Source of the DNA: Phytoseiulus persimilis
Lineage: Eukaryota > Arthropoda > Arachnida > Mesostigmata > Phytoseiidae
Reading direction: 5' to 3'
DNA: 64,000 nt
NCBI GenBank assembly: GCA_037576195.1
Contig: CM075101.1
Coordinates: 37,572,001-37,636,000 of the forward strand
Shown here in pieces: positions 42,801 to 52,139 of the stretch. The first letter of the stretch is position 1. Every line of letters starts with the position of its first letter. The notes below the pieces were generated by a model. That model was not told the origin of the DNA. It was given only the letters and a program-made list of their open reading frames with translations, and did not search any database. The translations under genes and the position numbers were made by a program.

Positions 42801-45265
42801 TGGAGGGGTGATTCTGGGGTCAGTCTGAGCATTACTTTCCAACTCTGGAGGGGTGATTCCGGAGCCAATCTGAGCATTACTTTCCAACTCCGGAGGGGTG
42901 ATTCCGGGGCCAATCTGAGCATTTCTTTCTAACGCTGGAGGGGTGATTCCGAGACCAATCTGAGCATTACTTTCCAACTCTGGAGGGGTGATTCTGGGGT
43001 CAGTCTGAGCATTACTTTCCAACTCTGGAGGGTTGATTCCGAGACCAATCTGAGCATTACTTTCCAACTCCGGAGGGGTGATTCCGGGGCCAATCTGAGC
43101 ATTACTTTCCAACTCTGGAGGGGTGATTCCGGGACCAATCTGAGCATTACTTTCCAACTCTGGAGGGGTGATTCTGGGGTCAGTCTGAGCATTACTTTCC
43201 AACTCTGGAGGGGTGATTCCGGAGCCAATCTGAGCATTACTTTCCAACTCCGGAGGGGTGATTCCGGGGCCAATCTGAGCATTTCTTTCCAACGCTGGAG
43301 GGGTGATTCCGAGACCAATCTGAGCATTACTTTCCAACTCTGGAGGGGTGATTCTGGGGTCAGTCTGAGCATTACTTTCCAACTCTGGAGGGTTGATTCC
43401 GAGACCAATCTGAGCATTACTTTCCAACTCTGGAGGGGTGATTCCGAGACCAATCTGAGCATTACTTTCCAACTCTGGAGGGGTGATTCTGGGGTCAGTC
43501 TGAGCATTACTTTCCAACTCTGGAGGGGTGATTCCGGGGCCAATCTGAGCATTACTTTCCAACTCTGGAGGGGTGATTCCGAGACCAATCTGAGCATTAC
43601 TTCCAAACTCTGGAGGGGTGATTCCGAGACCAATCTGAGCATTACTTCTCAACTCTGGAGGGGTGATTCCGAGACCAATCTGAGCATTACTTCTCAACTC
43701 TGGAGGGGTGATTCCGAGACCAATCTGAGCATTACTTCCAAACTCTGGATGGGTGATTCCGAGACCAATCTGAGCATTACTTTCCAACTCTGGAGGGGTG
43801 ATTCCGAGACCAATCTGAGCATTACTTTCCAACTCTGGAGGGGTGATTCCGGGTTAATCTGAGCATTACTTTCCAACTCTGGAGGGGTGAATTCGAGACC
43901 AATCTGAGCATTACTTTCCAACTCTGGAGGGCTGATTCCGAGACCAATCTGAGCATCACTTCCCAACTCTGGAGGGGTGATTCCGAGACCAATCTGAGCA
44001 TTGCTTTTTAACTCTGGAGGGGTGATTCCGGGGTAAATCTGAGCATTACTTCCCAACTCTGGAGGGGTGATTCCGAGACCAATCTGAGCATCACTTCCCA
44101 AATCTGGAGGGGTGATTCCGAGACCAATCTGAGCATTACTTTCCAACTCTGGAGGGGTGATTCCGAGACCAATCTGAGCATTACTTTCCAACTCTGGAGG
44201 GGTGATTCCGAGACCAATCTGAGCATTACTTTCCAACTCTGGAGGGGTGATTCCGGGTTAATCTGAGCATCACTTTCCAACTCTGGAGGGGTGAATTCGA
44301 GACCAATCTGAGCATTACTTTCCAACTCTGGAGGGCTGATTCCGAGACCAATCTGAGCATCACTTCCCAACTCTGGAGGGGTGATTCCGAGACCAATCTG
44401 AGCATTGCTTTTTAACTCTGGAGGGGTGATTCCGGGGCAAATCTGAGCATTACTTTCCAACTCTGGAGGGCTGATTCCGAGACCAATCTGAGCATCACTT
44501 CCCAACTCTGGAGGGGTGATTCCGGGGCCAATCTGAGCATTACTTTCCAACTCTGGAGGGGTGATTCCGAGACCAATCTGAGCATTACTTCCAAACTCTG
44601 GAGGGGTGATTCCGAGACCAATCTGAGCATTACTTCCCAACTCTGGAGGGGTGATTCCGAGACCAATCTGAGCATTACTTCCAAACTCTGGAGGGGTGAT
44701 TCCGAGACCAATCTGAGCATTACTTCCAAACTCTGGATGGGTGATTCCGAGACCAATCTGAGCATTACTTTCCAACTCTGGAGGGGTGATTCCGAGACCA
44801 ATCTGAGCATTACTTTCCAACTCTGGAGGGGTGATTCCGGGTTAATCTGAGCATTACTTTCCAACTCTGGAGGGGTGAATTCGAGACCAATCTGAGCATT
44901 ACTTTCCAACTCTGGAGGGCTGATTCCGAGACCAATCTGAGCATCACTTCCCAACTCTGGAGGGGTGATTCCGAGACCAATCTGAGCATTGCTTTTTAAC
45001 TCTGGAGGGGTGATTCCGGGGCAAATCTGAGCATTACTTCCCAACTCTGGAGGGGTGATTCCGGGGTCAATCTGAGCATTAGTTTCCAACTCTGGAGGGG
45101 TGATTCCGGGGTCAATCTGAGCATTAGTTTCCAACTCTGGAGGGGTGATTCCGGGGTCAATCTGAGCATTACTTTCCAACTCTGGAGGGGTGATTCCGGG
45201 ACCAATCTTAGCATTTCTTTCCAACTCTGGAGGGGTGATTCCGAGACCAATCTGACCATATTTTC
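39890..45265. repeat. 45-bp satellite array, about 119 copies, with higher-order structure
   Basis: The 45-base unit contains ctggaggggtgattcc, then a variable part, then ctgagcattactttccaa. Four or five unit variants recur in fixed order. The variant marked by aacgctgg occurs at 40278, 40728, 40997, 41177, 41627, 42121, 42301, 42751, 42931 and 43291. Spacings are mostly 450 (10 units), 180 (4 units) or 360 (8 units), which shows higher-order blocks copied as wholes. Edge units differ (accatacttttcaag on the left, accatattttcc on the right), as expected if unequal exchange homogenises the centre. Because 45 is a multiple of three and the unit lacks stops in several frames, very long open frames appear on both strands. 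There is no start or splice context and no family match, so I do not call them genes. Confidence 0.95.
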
Positions 45266-45404
45266 CAAAATCAGAATGCTGACCCAGTGAAGGGAAAGAA
45301 AAGTGCCACGATGGCAGGGAGCGCCGTCAAACCGCGCGCAGCGCGGCCGACTCCAGTCGGCCAAAGGCCGGCTGGTCGATAAATGTTCCCCTAGGCAATG
45401 ACCC

Positions 45405-45696
45405 TGTTAATTATACCAAGGGTTTCTAAGCTCCCTTGTTCGTTGTTCCGCGCGCTCGGTAAATTTCCTCGGGAGATGTCCCACACACGTAGCGCGCCTC
45501 GCATTGTGTAGATCTTCGAGCGCGCTCCTCCGGCGCGGAGACCGCCATCTTAAGATAAGTTCAGAAAGTGGAATAAAGCGGTCCCACTTGTGTGCGAAAG
45601 TCTGCTCCCACGTCGTCCCTTCCGAGTCATGCCCGTTCTTCATTCTCCGGAGAAAGACGATACGGCGTCAGGTAGTTCCAAATTCGTCTAAATGTA
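45405..45696 (+). mobile_element. Probable 5' LTR of a BEL/Pao element
   Basis: The stretch begins TGTTAATTATACC and has an AATAAA at 45572-45577. It is followed at 45697 by TGGTGCCCTGACCAGGAT, which resembles the primer-binding site placed right after the LTR in BEL/Pao elements. The gag ATG follows at 45850. With no second LTR in the window, the boundaries are inferred. Confidence 0.5.
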
Positions 45697-45849
45697 TGGT
45701 GCCCTGACCAGGATTCCCTCGAAAAATCCTCCTACCGAACACCTGCCGCACGTTTTACGCCGGACTTCGCACCTCGTGCAGGTAATCCTTCTTCGAACTC
45801 TTCGACTGCCGATACGTAATCAAGATCTCGTGCAACTTCGAGGGCGACG

Positions 45850-46851
45850 ATGACCCGAGCTATCTTGACGCTCCACCGCCTGAATCGTCTTAAAAGAATC
45901 GCCGATAACGCATCAAGGGCAATCCGCGAGGCTCAGTCCGACGGCGACCTTCCTGACCTCCGGTCCCTACTGAGTCTGGCTCAGGCCCACTTTGATAAAA
46001 TATCCCAATTTGATCTCAAAATATTGGAGCATCCAGAGCTGCCTGGCGAGGAAGTCGGGGCGGAAGCTCAGAGCTACGACGAGGATCGCGCATTAGGGTT
46101 GCAGTGCATTTCGAATCTCACCGCTTGCCTGCAAACCAGCGCTTCGCCTGTGACCCGTGCTCCGTCCGCCGAGACTGGGGTTGCCGACCCGACTGTTCCT
46201 ACCGGTCAAGAATCCCAACCTCTCGATGGTCCGAATTCAGTTGATCCGCTGCTAACCTGCAGCGGTTACAATTCTAATTCTGTGGACGTCACTCCCGAAC
46301 CATTTGACGGAAACAGGCTACATTACCGCTCATTCATGGCACAATTCAACAACTGGGTCTCCAGAAAAAAACGTCTGACTCAAATCGACAAGCTGATCGT
46401 TCTGCGCAAACATCTACGTGGTGAGGCCAAGGTCCTCATCGAGCCGTTGGAGATCACCAGCACAAACTTCGACGTGGGAATCGACCTCCAGCACCAAGCC
46501 TTCGGTCAGGTGAACATTGAAAGGCAACAGATCATGTCTACCCTATTCAACCTACCCCGAGTCGGATCATGTTCGGATTTGACCGGTCTTCGCAACGTCT
46601 TGAATTTCGTTCAGGCTTGCATGCAGAGGATGGAGACTATCGGCGCGCCACTAACCGAGTACGCTTTGGCGCTTGAGCCGTACCTCCACAAATCGATTCC
46701 GTCTCACCTGTTCTTTGAGTACTTCGAATGTTCCAGTGAGGCATCGCCGTCCGTGACTGACACCGCCTCATCGGCATCGAGTGACCGATCTTCCGGTGCG
46801 GTGACGGACTTCTCGAGCGGCAGCTTGCGCTCCGCGCGGCAAGCGACATGA
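45850..46851 (+). CDS. BEL/Pao retrotransposon gag (DUF1759 type)
   Basis: The frame of 333 codons is intact. It starts with a basic helical region (MTRAILTLHRLNRLKRIADN), passes a low-complexity linker, and has the DUF1759 core at about residues 150-240: TPEPFDGNRLHYRSFMAQFN, DKLIVLRKHLRGEAKVLI and ALEPYLHKSIP. Gag forms the particle that packages element RNA. It ends ACATGA, where the ATGA overlaps the ATG of the next frame at 46848. Pol may therefore be reached by reinitiation or frameshifting, or an original single frame has been split by an indel. Confidence 0.82.
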   Translation: MTRAILTLHRLNRLKRIADNASRAIREAQSDGDLPDLRSLLSLAQAHFDKISQFDLKILEHPELPGEEVGAEAQSYDEDRALGLQCISNLTACLQTSASPVTRAPSAETGVADPTVPTGQESQPLDGPNSVDPLLTCSGYNSNSVDVTPEPFDGNRLHYRSFMAQFNNWVSRKKRLTQIDKLIVLRKHLRGEAKVLIEPLEITSTNFDVGIDLQHQAFGQVNIERQQIMSTLFNLPRVGSCSDLTGLRNVLNFVQACMQRMETIGAPLTEYALALEPYLHKSIPSHLFFEYFECSSEASPSVTDTASSASSDRSSGAVTDFSSGSLRSARQAT

Positions 46852-48400
46852 ATGACCTTATCGGTTATCGCCGTCGATTCGCGACCCATCGCGAGAAGAC
46901 TGCTTTGATCCTGCAGAAGCACCGCGCAGCCGACGAGCAGAGAACCCGGAACCACTCTCCACCAAGGTCGTTGGGCCGACGACGATCTCCTTCACCGCGA
47001 AGACACCGATCGACTATCGCCGCAGTTTCCCGTTCGCAACCTCAACCCAGATCGTGCTTCTTCTGTAGAAGCCCAGGCCACAAACCGTCGCTCTGCACGG
47101 CGAGTCTCGACCTCCACAAGCGCCATGAGAATCTGGAGAGGTTGAAGCGATGTCGCGGCTGCTTTTGCTTTCGGCATGAAAACAATTCGAAGTGTCCGGG
47201 ACCAAGGGAAAACTGTGCGAAGTGCAGTTCCGAAAAACATTACACCGCAATGCATCCGTCCAGTCCGAGACCGACCGTGTCGGCTGTGTCCACTCTCGAC
47301 GACGCGGAGGAAGACGCTGCGATGGTCTTGCTGCACACTGCCAGCGCCTATGTCATCAGCGGTCCGCAGAAAGTATTGGTCCGCCTGTTTCTCGACAGTG
47401 GTAGCTCGACAACGTTTGTGCACCCGAAACTACTGAAAGCCTTGCCCGGGCTCGAGCCTGTCTCCTCAGCGCGCATGGGCTTCACGACGTTTACGGACAG
47501 AGGGGACGCCCTGATGAAGAGATACCAATTCACTCTCCAGAGCGTCCACGACTCCGCACGGGTGGAAATCGGGGACTACGAGTTCGACTTCAGAGCGAAC
47601 CCCGCTCCTCGATGTTCCGAGAGAGATAGACGCATTATCGACTGCTTCGGTGCTGACCACAGGCTCGCCGATCTCGCGTTTGCTCGGAACTCGACCGGTC
47701 CTCCGATCTCCATCCTGGAGGGAAGAGACCAGTTCTCCAAGATCGCCCACGTTGGGGCAGAGAGGACGCCAGAGGGAGAGCTGGTCGCTCGGAGTTCGAT
47801 TCTCGGCTGGATTGTCGGCGGAGCGACCAAGGCTTCGCCCGAGCCAGGTCCACAGCTGATCCGTGCCAACATCCACTGCTGCAACGCTAGTGTAACGGCC
47901 AGCGCGAAGGACCTCGAGAGGCTCTGGAGACTGGAGGCGATCGGCATTGAGAGGGAAAACGTCTCTCCGTTGAGTGCACACGAATCTAGTGCTGTCCGTC
48001 AGTTCAAGGAAGGCCTCCACTACGACGGCGCCCACTACACCGTCGCTGTGCCCCGCCGACCGGGTATCGGGGCTCTGAGGGACAACTCCCGGTCGGCTCT
48101 CGACCGCTTGCGCGGCAAGCTCCGTTTCCTGAGGGCAAATCGGGACGTCTACGTCCGTTATCACGAGGAGATCCAATCGTTCATCCTGCAGGGCCATGCC
48201 GAGGAGGTTTCGGGGTTCTCCTCGGAGATTACTGGATCGAAGGCCGGGGCCCCGAAACCAGTTACTTCATGCCACATCACGATGTCATCACGAAGACTGA
48301 GACGGGTGAGAAATGGAGAATCGTCTTTGATTGTTCGTCGGCCGTTCCTGGTTCATTTCCGAACTCCTGCGCGGCTCAAAACCGACCCTTATTCGGCTGT
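46848..48400 (+). pseudogene. BEL/Pao gag-pol fragment: zinc knuckle, protease, start of RT
   Basis: From ATG 46848 the order is an SR/RS-rich basic stretch, a CCHC zinc knuckle (C70, C73, H78, C83), further Cys/His pairs, and an aspartic protease with LFLDSGSST (Asp about 183). After it comes the BEL spacer with RSSILGWIVGG. Near 48215 the homology moves to another frame, where a GDYWIEG-like motif and YFMPHHDVITKTETGEKW, leading into the reverse-transcriptase start (RIVFDCSSA), can be read. The similarity stops at about 48400. The polymerase core, RNase H, integrase and 3' LTR are missing, so this copy cannot move. Confidence 0.8.
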
Positions 48401-48426
48401 GCCCTTTAAAAAGTCGAATTTCGCAG

Positions 48427-49260
48427 ATGGAAGCCTCGACTCAGAGCAGCGTGCTGTGTCTCTTGCTGCTGCTCACGGTTACAGTCGGAGTCATACGGTG
48501 CAAGAGAGCGGCTGAGAACCCGGATTGAGTGGGAAAAGACCCCAACTACTTCACGGACGCCGACGTCGAGAGACTCCTAGAGCAGTGGGACGAGGATGAC
48601 GAGGTGCCTGTAGACGAGCTCTCGGACTACAAGAGGCCACCGCCGGTAATCAACTTGGGGCTGTTAGACACTGAGAACCCCGACGTGATGCTCCAAACGA
48701 GCAAGAAAGGTTTGTATTCCGGCGGAGATTCGTGCTTTTCGTCGACGAATTCAGTCCTTAAGAATGAAACCTTCTTCTTCGAGCAGGTCAGACCCTCATG
48801 GCATTCTGCTCTGTCACACTTGGACATCATTTTCCGTAGTACGGAGTACGGCGATTGAAATTCCGTACCGGCCCAGTACGGCAATTCAATTTCCGTACTT
48901 CCTGGTACGGAAATCCATTTTCGCCGCCCAGGTACGAAAATTGAATTGCCGTACTGGGCCGGTACGGAAATTCAATTGCCGTACTCCGTACTACGGAATA
49001 TGATGTCTAGTCACGCCACCGACGACGAAAGAACAAAGGGACCATCGTCACTATGGCAGACCGCTCTCCACAATAACCACATCCAGGTTGAGCGATACCT
49101 CATATCCGACGAGCGGTTCATCTCCATGTTCATGGACGGCTCTCAAGCTTGGGAGGCAAAGGATTTCCTCGTCCACCAAGAAGGCTTTCAGGAGATAACG
49201 ATAGAGAGCAAGCCCCATCTCGGAAGATACTCGACGGTCACTCCCAAGAACGAGTTATGA
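48427..49260 (+). pseudogene. MESD: MESD (boca) LRP-receptor chaperone gene, apparently disrupted
   Basis: MESD is an ER chaperone needed to fold LDL-receptor-family proteins such as LRP5/6. Exon 1 (48427-48709) gives a signal peptide (MEASTQSSVLCLLLLLTVTV), then an in-frame TGA at 48526-48528, then the conserved NYFTDADVERLLEQWDEDDEV and YKRPPPV. Exon 2 starts at 48787 with GQTLMAFCSVT and is interrupted at about 48818 by a 192-bp foldback element. It resumes after 49014 with SSLWQTALHNNHIQVERYL, DGSQAWEAKDFL and the C-terminal ER-retention tetrapeptide KNEL. The two halves of exon 2 lie in different frames. The stop and the insertion together suggest a broken copy, although such genes are usually single and essential, so an error or unusual splicing must be considered for the TGA. 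Confidence 0.8.
48818..49009. mobile_element. 192-bp foldback MITE inside MESD exon 2
   Basis: Nearly the whole element is a palindrome. The left arm, from gacatcattttccgtagta at 48823, is mirrored by the right arm ending tactacggaatatgatgtc at 49007. The arms are about 80 bases each with a short loop near 48905-48930. Direct repeats GTCAC flank it at 48813-48817 and 49010-49014 and may be a 5-bp target duplication. There is no coding capacity, so it would depend on another element's transposase. Confidence 0.82.
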
Positions 49261-50512
49261 GGAGTTGTCGGGCATGCAGAGTTATACATAGAAGGACATA
49301 AATAACGGAATTTCAAAAGCTACCCCTCTACTATAAAATGGTTCATTTCTACGGTCGAGAAGTTCTTCGTTGAAAGTCTTCCGTATTCACACTATGTGTT
49401 GGAGATATACTCTGAGCAGAATCAGCCGAATTCGGCTCTACTCGATAACGCCGCGTGATTGCCGCATCAGACTACGATGGCAGAATGCCTAGGTGTTAGG
49501 AGGCCGGCCGTCCGAGCGGTTGGAGGTCGCGGAGGTGGCTTGTTTCTGAGGAATATACAATCACCGGAGAGACTGCGTTTAAGCCGTCGTTTCGGCCAAT
49601 GCTCCGTTACCGAGTTTATTTATGTGTCCATCGTTCTTCGCCAATAACTGACGTTGCAGCGTACTGGGTGACGCACGTGCACCAATGACGTGCGCCTATG
49701 ACAAACTCGAGTCAAGTTTTGGAGCTGAGATTCCCCGAACGACGCAGCAAGAGCCCGGATACGGACTCGGCAGCAACCAGGAAGAGATTGTGGCCGTCCG
49801 CCGGGGGAAACCACACGGCGAGTAACTCGCTTCAGATGTCACGGATTCAGTTCGGTAGTCACTCCGTTAACGACTGAACTGACACTCTGAGGAAACAGGA
49901 AGGTGACGGAACTCTCTGTTCAGTGAAGTTCCAGCGGTGGACTAGTGGCGGATACTTGTTCTCGAAACAGTTCTGTCTGAGAAAGCTCTGAATATTCCGG
50001 TATGGTAGAGCTGAGTAATTCACGAGAACGCGTATGAATGTCGCGCGTGTTTCGCTCGTTTTCTGAACGGTGTTGGATGCGTTGTTTCAAACAACGAGTA
50101 CTGCTTGACACAGAAACAAACGAGATGAGGATTTAGGAATGGCTTATCCTACATCGTTTCGCGTCGCAAGCAGCTGAACGCATCGTCAAAACTTGAACAG
50201 GAAGCATTAAAGTGCTTCCGAAACCTGTTCCTGCTCCTAACCGTGAATGAGCGTGTCTGCGACGAAAATCGCACCTGCTATGATCCAAGAGCAGGGTCGA
50301 TCATGGCGATCGATTTTGAGCTGGAAAGAGGTCGGTGGTGTGCCAACAGAATCAGCTGGGAGATCGAGCCACTGGCGTTGCCAGGAGGGGTGGGGGGGCT
50401 GCGCAGGCTTTGCCCCCCCCCCCCCGGCTGGGGGCGCAGGGCAGAGGAGCATGTGACAGTAGGTGACTCTTCTCCATTTCTGCTATGAAAATTGCTTCGA
50501 AAACTTCCAGCA
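49261..50512. other. Intergenic stretch, nothing recognised
   Basis: No gene was seen. A G/C homopolymer-rich patch (about 50380-50440, including a run of C at about 50411-50424) is a likely sequencing and assembly weak point. Confidence 0.4.
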
Positions 50513-50518
50513 TTTATT
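50513..50518 (-). terminator. Poly(A) signal for the first P450
   Basis: TTTATT reads AATAAA on the minus strand, 107 bases beyond the stop codon. Confidence 0.55.
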
Positions 50519-50624
50519 TACAAGGCTTCGGACACAGATTTGAGGGATGACGTCCAGCAATTCCTGCATCAATGTAGAGGAATCACAAACTGAGAGCGGT
50601 CCACTCAGATACGAAAGACATTTT

Positions 50625-52139
50625 TCAAACTCGTTCCATGACTTCTCTGAAGATTGCAGAAAGTTCCGTGCTCGGTTCCGTCGTGGGTAGAGCAATGTTC
50701 TTATTTCGTCGGATGAATCGGAAAGGAACCTTGGCCGGCGCAGGGAACAGGTGGCCGAGCGTATCCGCGGGTTTCACGGTGAGGTCTGAAGGATGAATCT
50801 CGTAATGCTGGAGGATTTTGGAGATAAAAACGCTCGCAGTGGTTGCATTGATGTGTTTCCCTGGACATTCTCGTTTTCCACCTCCGAAGAGGCCAAGGTT
50901 CCGATCTCTCCGGTATTTGCCGTGTTCATCTAAGAATCGCTCCGGTCGATAGGTCAATGGCTGTGGGAAATGCTCAGGATCCCAGTTCTCTGCATGGATG
51001 GGTATGACCACATGAACGTCACCGGGAACTTCGAATCCGTGTATATGAGTAGGTGAAGTGCAATATCTAAGATTGAATGGGAAGGGACTGTCAAGTCTGT
51101 TGGTCTCCATCACCACCGCTCTCAGGTAAGGCATCTTATCGAGATGATCGAGAGTCAACACTTCATCGCCAAGAACGGTCTGTATCTCTCTATACAGCTT
51201 CTCCTGAATGTGAGGTAGCGTCGCCAAGGAGGTCATTGCGCTCAAAATCGTATGATGAGTACTGTGAGTGTTGGCTGCCATCAAGAATAGGGACGCTGCG
51301 CAGAGATATTCATGAGCTTCTTCGGGATCTTTTACTTTGAGTGCGGCTTGGACGAAGTCTCGGGTCCTGCCATCCTCCCCCCTCGAAGACCGCCTCTCAA
51401 CCAGTGACCACAGAGCTTCTCTGTAAACCCGAGCTACCAGCGTGGGTCGGATCTTTCTCGGAAGGAAGCTTTCCAGCCAAGTGAGCGCCGGCACACTGAG
51501 GATATATACCACCGCGGCAACCGCTAAAACTGATCGAAATATCGCGGCCATTATCTTGGTGAACTGCCTGATGTCGTCTTCTTTGAACGTAGCTCCTAGA
51601 TTCAAATTGGCAGACTCCTGGTACTTCGAGATCATCAGCTCATGGTCACAATCCCAGACCCTATCTTCGTGTTTCTCGATCACCCTCAGGAAAACGTCGA
51701 CGGCTTCAGATGATTTGACGACCATCTCACGCTTCGGGAGGGCATAAAGAGCGGCCACGTCTATTTTTCGGTGGGTTCTCCAATCGATTTTTCCTCCATC
51801 GCCGTACACAAGGCCGTACTTCCCATTCATCATGTACCCGATGTAGTTCATGATTCTCAATTCAGGCTTACTTTGACAGTATTCATTCGCATACACTGCT
51901 CTGGCGGCTGCTCCTTTCGTCACCAATGCGGCTCCGAACAATCGAGTGATTACGACATCGGGGGCAAGTCTCAAGTAGCACATATATATCGGTTTATAGA
52001 GAAACCTGGGCAGTATCAGAAGTGGCACAAAGCCCAAGAATGGGAAGCCGTACCACACCGGTGGTCCCTTTGGCCTCGAATATCTCACTTTGAAGTACAG
52101 GTAGTCCAGTATTATAGCAAGGAATAGGTAGTGTAACAT
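50625..52139 (-). CDS. Cytochrome P450, intronless, atypical I-helix
   Basis: P450s are haem monooxygenases; microsomal ones sit in the ER membrane through an N-terminal helix. This single exon encodes 504 residues from ATG 52139. The N-terminus is hydrophobic (YLFLAIILDYLYF) and followed by a proline-rich hinge. The K-helix ExxR is ETNR (345-348), the PERF motif is RPERF (398-402), and the haem loop FGGGKRECPG has the cysteine ligand at 425. In the I-helix the usual A/G-G-x-D/E-T-T is replaced by LMAANTHSTHHT (286-297), so the acid before the conserved threonine is missing. That may mean an altered oxygen-activation step. The haem loop suggests the CYP2/CYP3 side of the family rather than CYP4; I cannot name a subfamily. 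Confidence 0.93.
   Translation of the reverse strand: MLHYLFLAIILDYLYFKVRYSRPKGPPVWYGFPFLGFVPLLILPRFLYKPIYMCYLRLAPDVVITRLFGAALVTKGAAARAVYANEYCQSKPELRIMNYIGYMMNGKYGLVYGDGGKIDWRTHRKIDVAALYALPKREMVVKSSEAVDVFLRVIEKHEDRVWDCDHELMISKYQESANLNLGATFKEDDIRQFTKIMAAIFRSVLAVAAVVYILSVPALTWLESFLPRKIRPTLVARVYREALWSLVERRSSRGEDGRTRDFVQAALKVKDPEEAHEYLCAASLFLMAANTHSTHHTILSAMTSLATLPHIQEKLYREIQTVLGDEVLTLDHLDKMPYLRAVVMETNRLDSPFPFNLRYCTSPTHIHGFEVPGDVHVVIPIHAENWDPEHFPQPLTYRPERFLDEHGKYRRDRNLGLFGGGKRECPGKHINATTASVFISKILQHYEIHPSDLTVKPADTLGHLFPAPAKVPFRFIRRNKNIALPTTEPSTELSAIFREVMERV

Noticed and set aside
39815-44820. Very long open frames (up to 977 codons) on both strands
   Set aside because: They follow automatically from a stop-free 45-bp repeat. 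They lack start context, introns and homology, and indels move the repeat between frames.
39890-45265. Possible CRISPR-like array
   Set aside because: Units are contiguous with no unique spacers, and the genome is eukaryotic.
48813-49010. The MESD insertion as a GT-AG intron
   Set aside because: Splicing at GTCACA/TCTAG would leave the downstream exon in the wrong frame for the conserved SSLWQ segment, and the donor is poor.
50405-50430. C-run as a functional G-quadruplex or promoter
   Set aside because: It is an isolated homopolymer patch without nearby gene-start evidence; sequencing artefact is equally likely.
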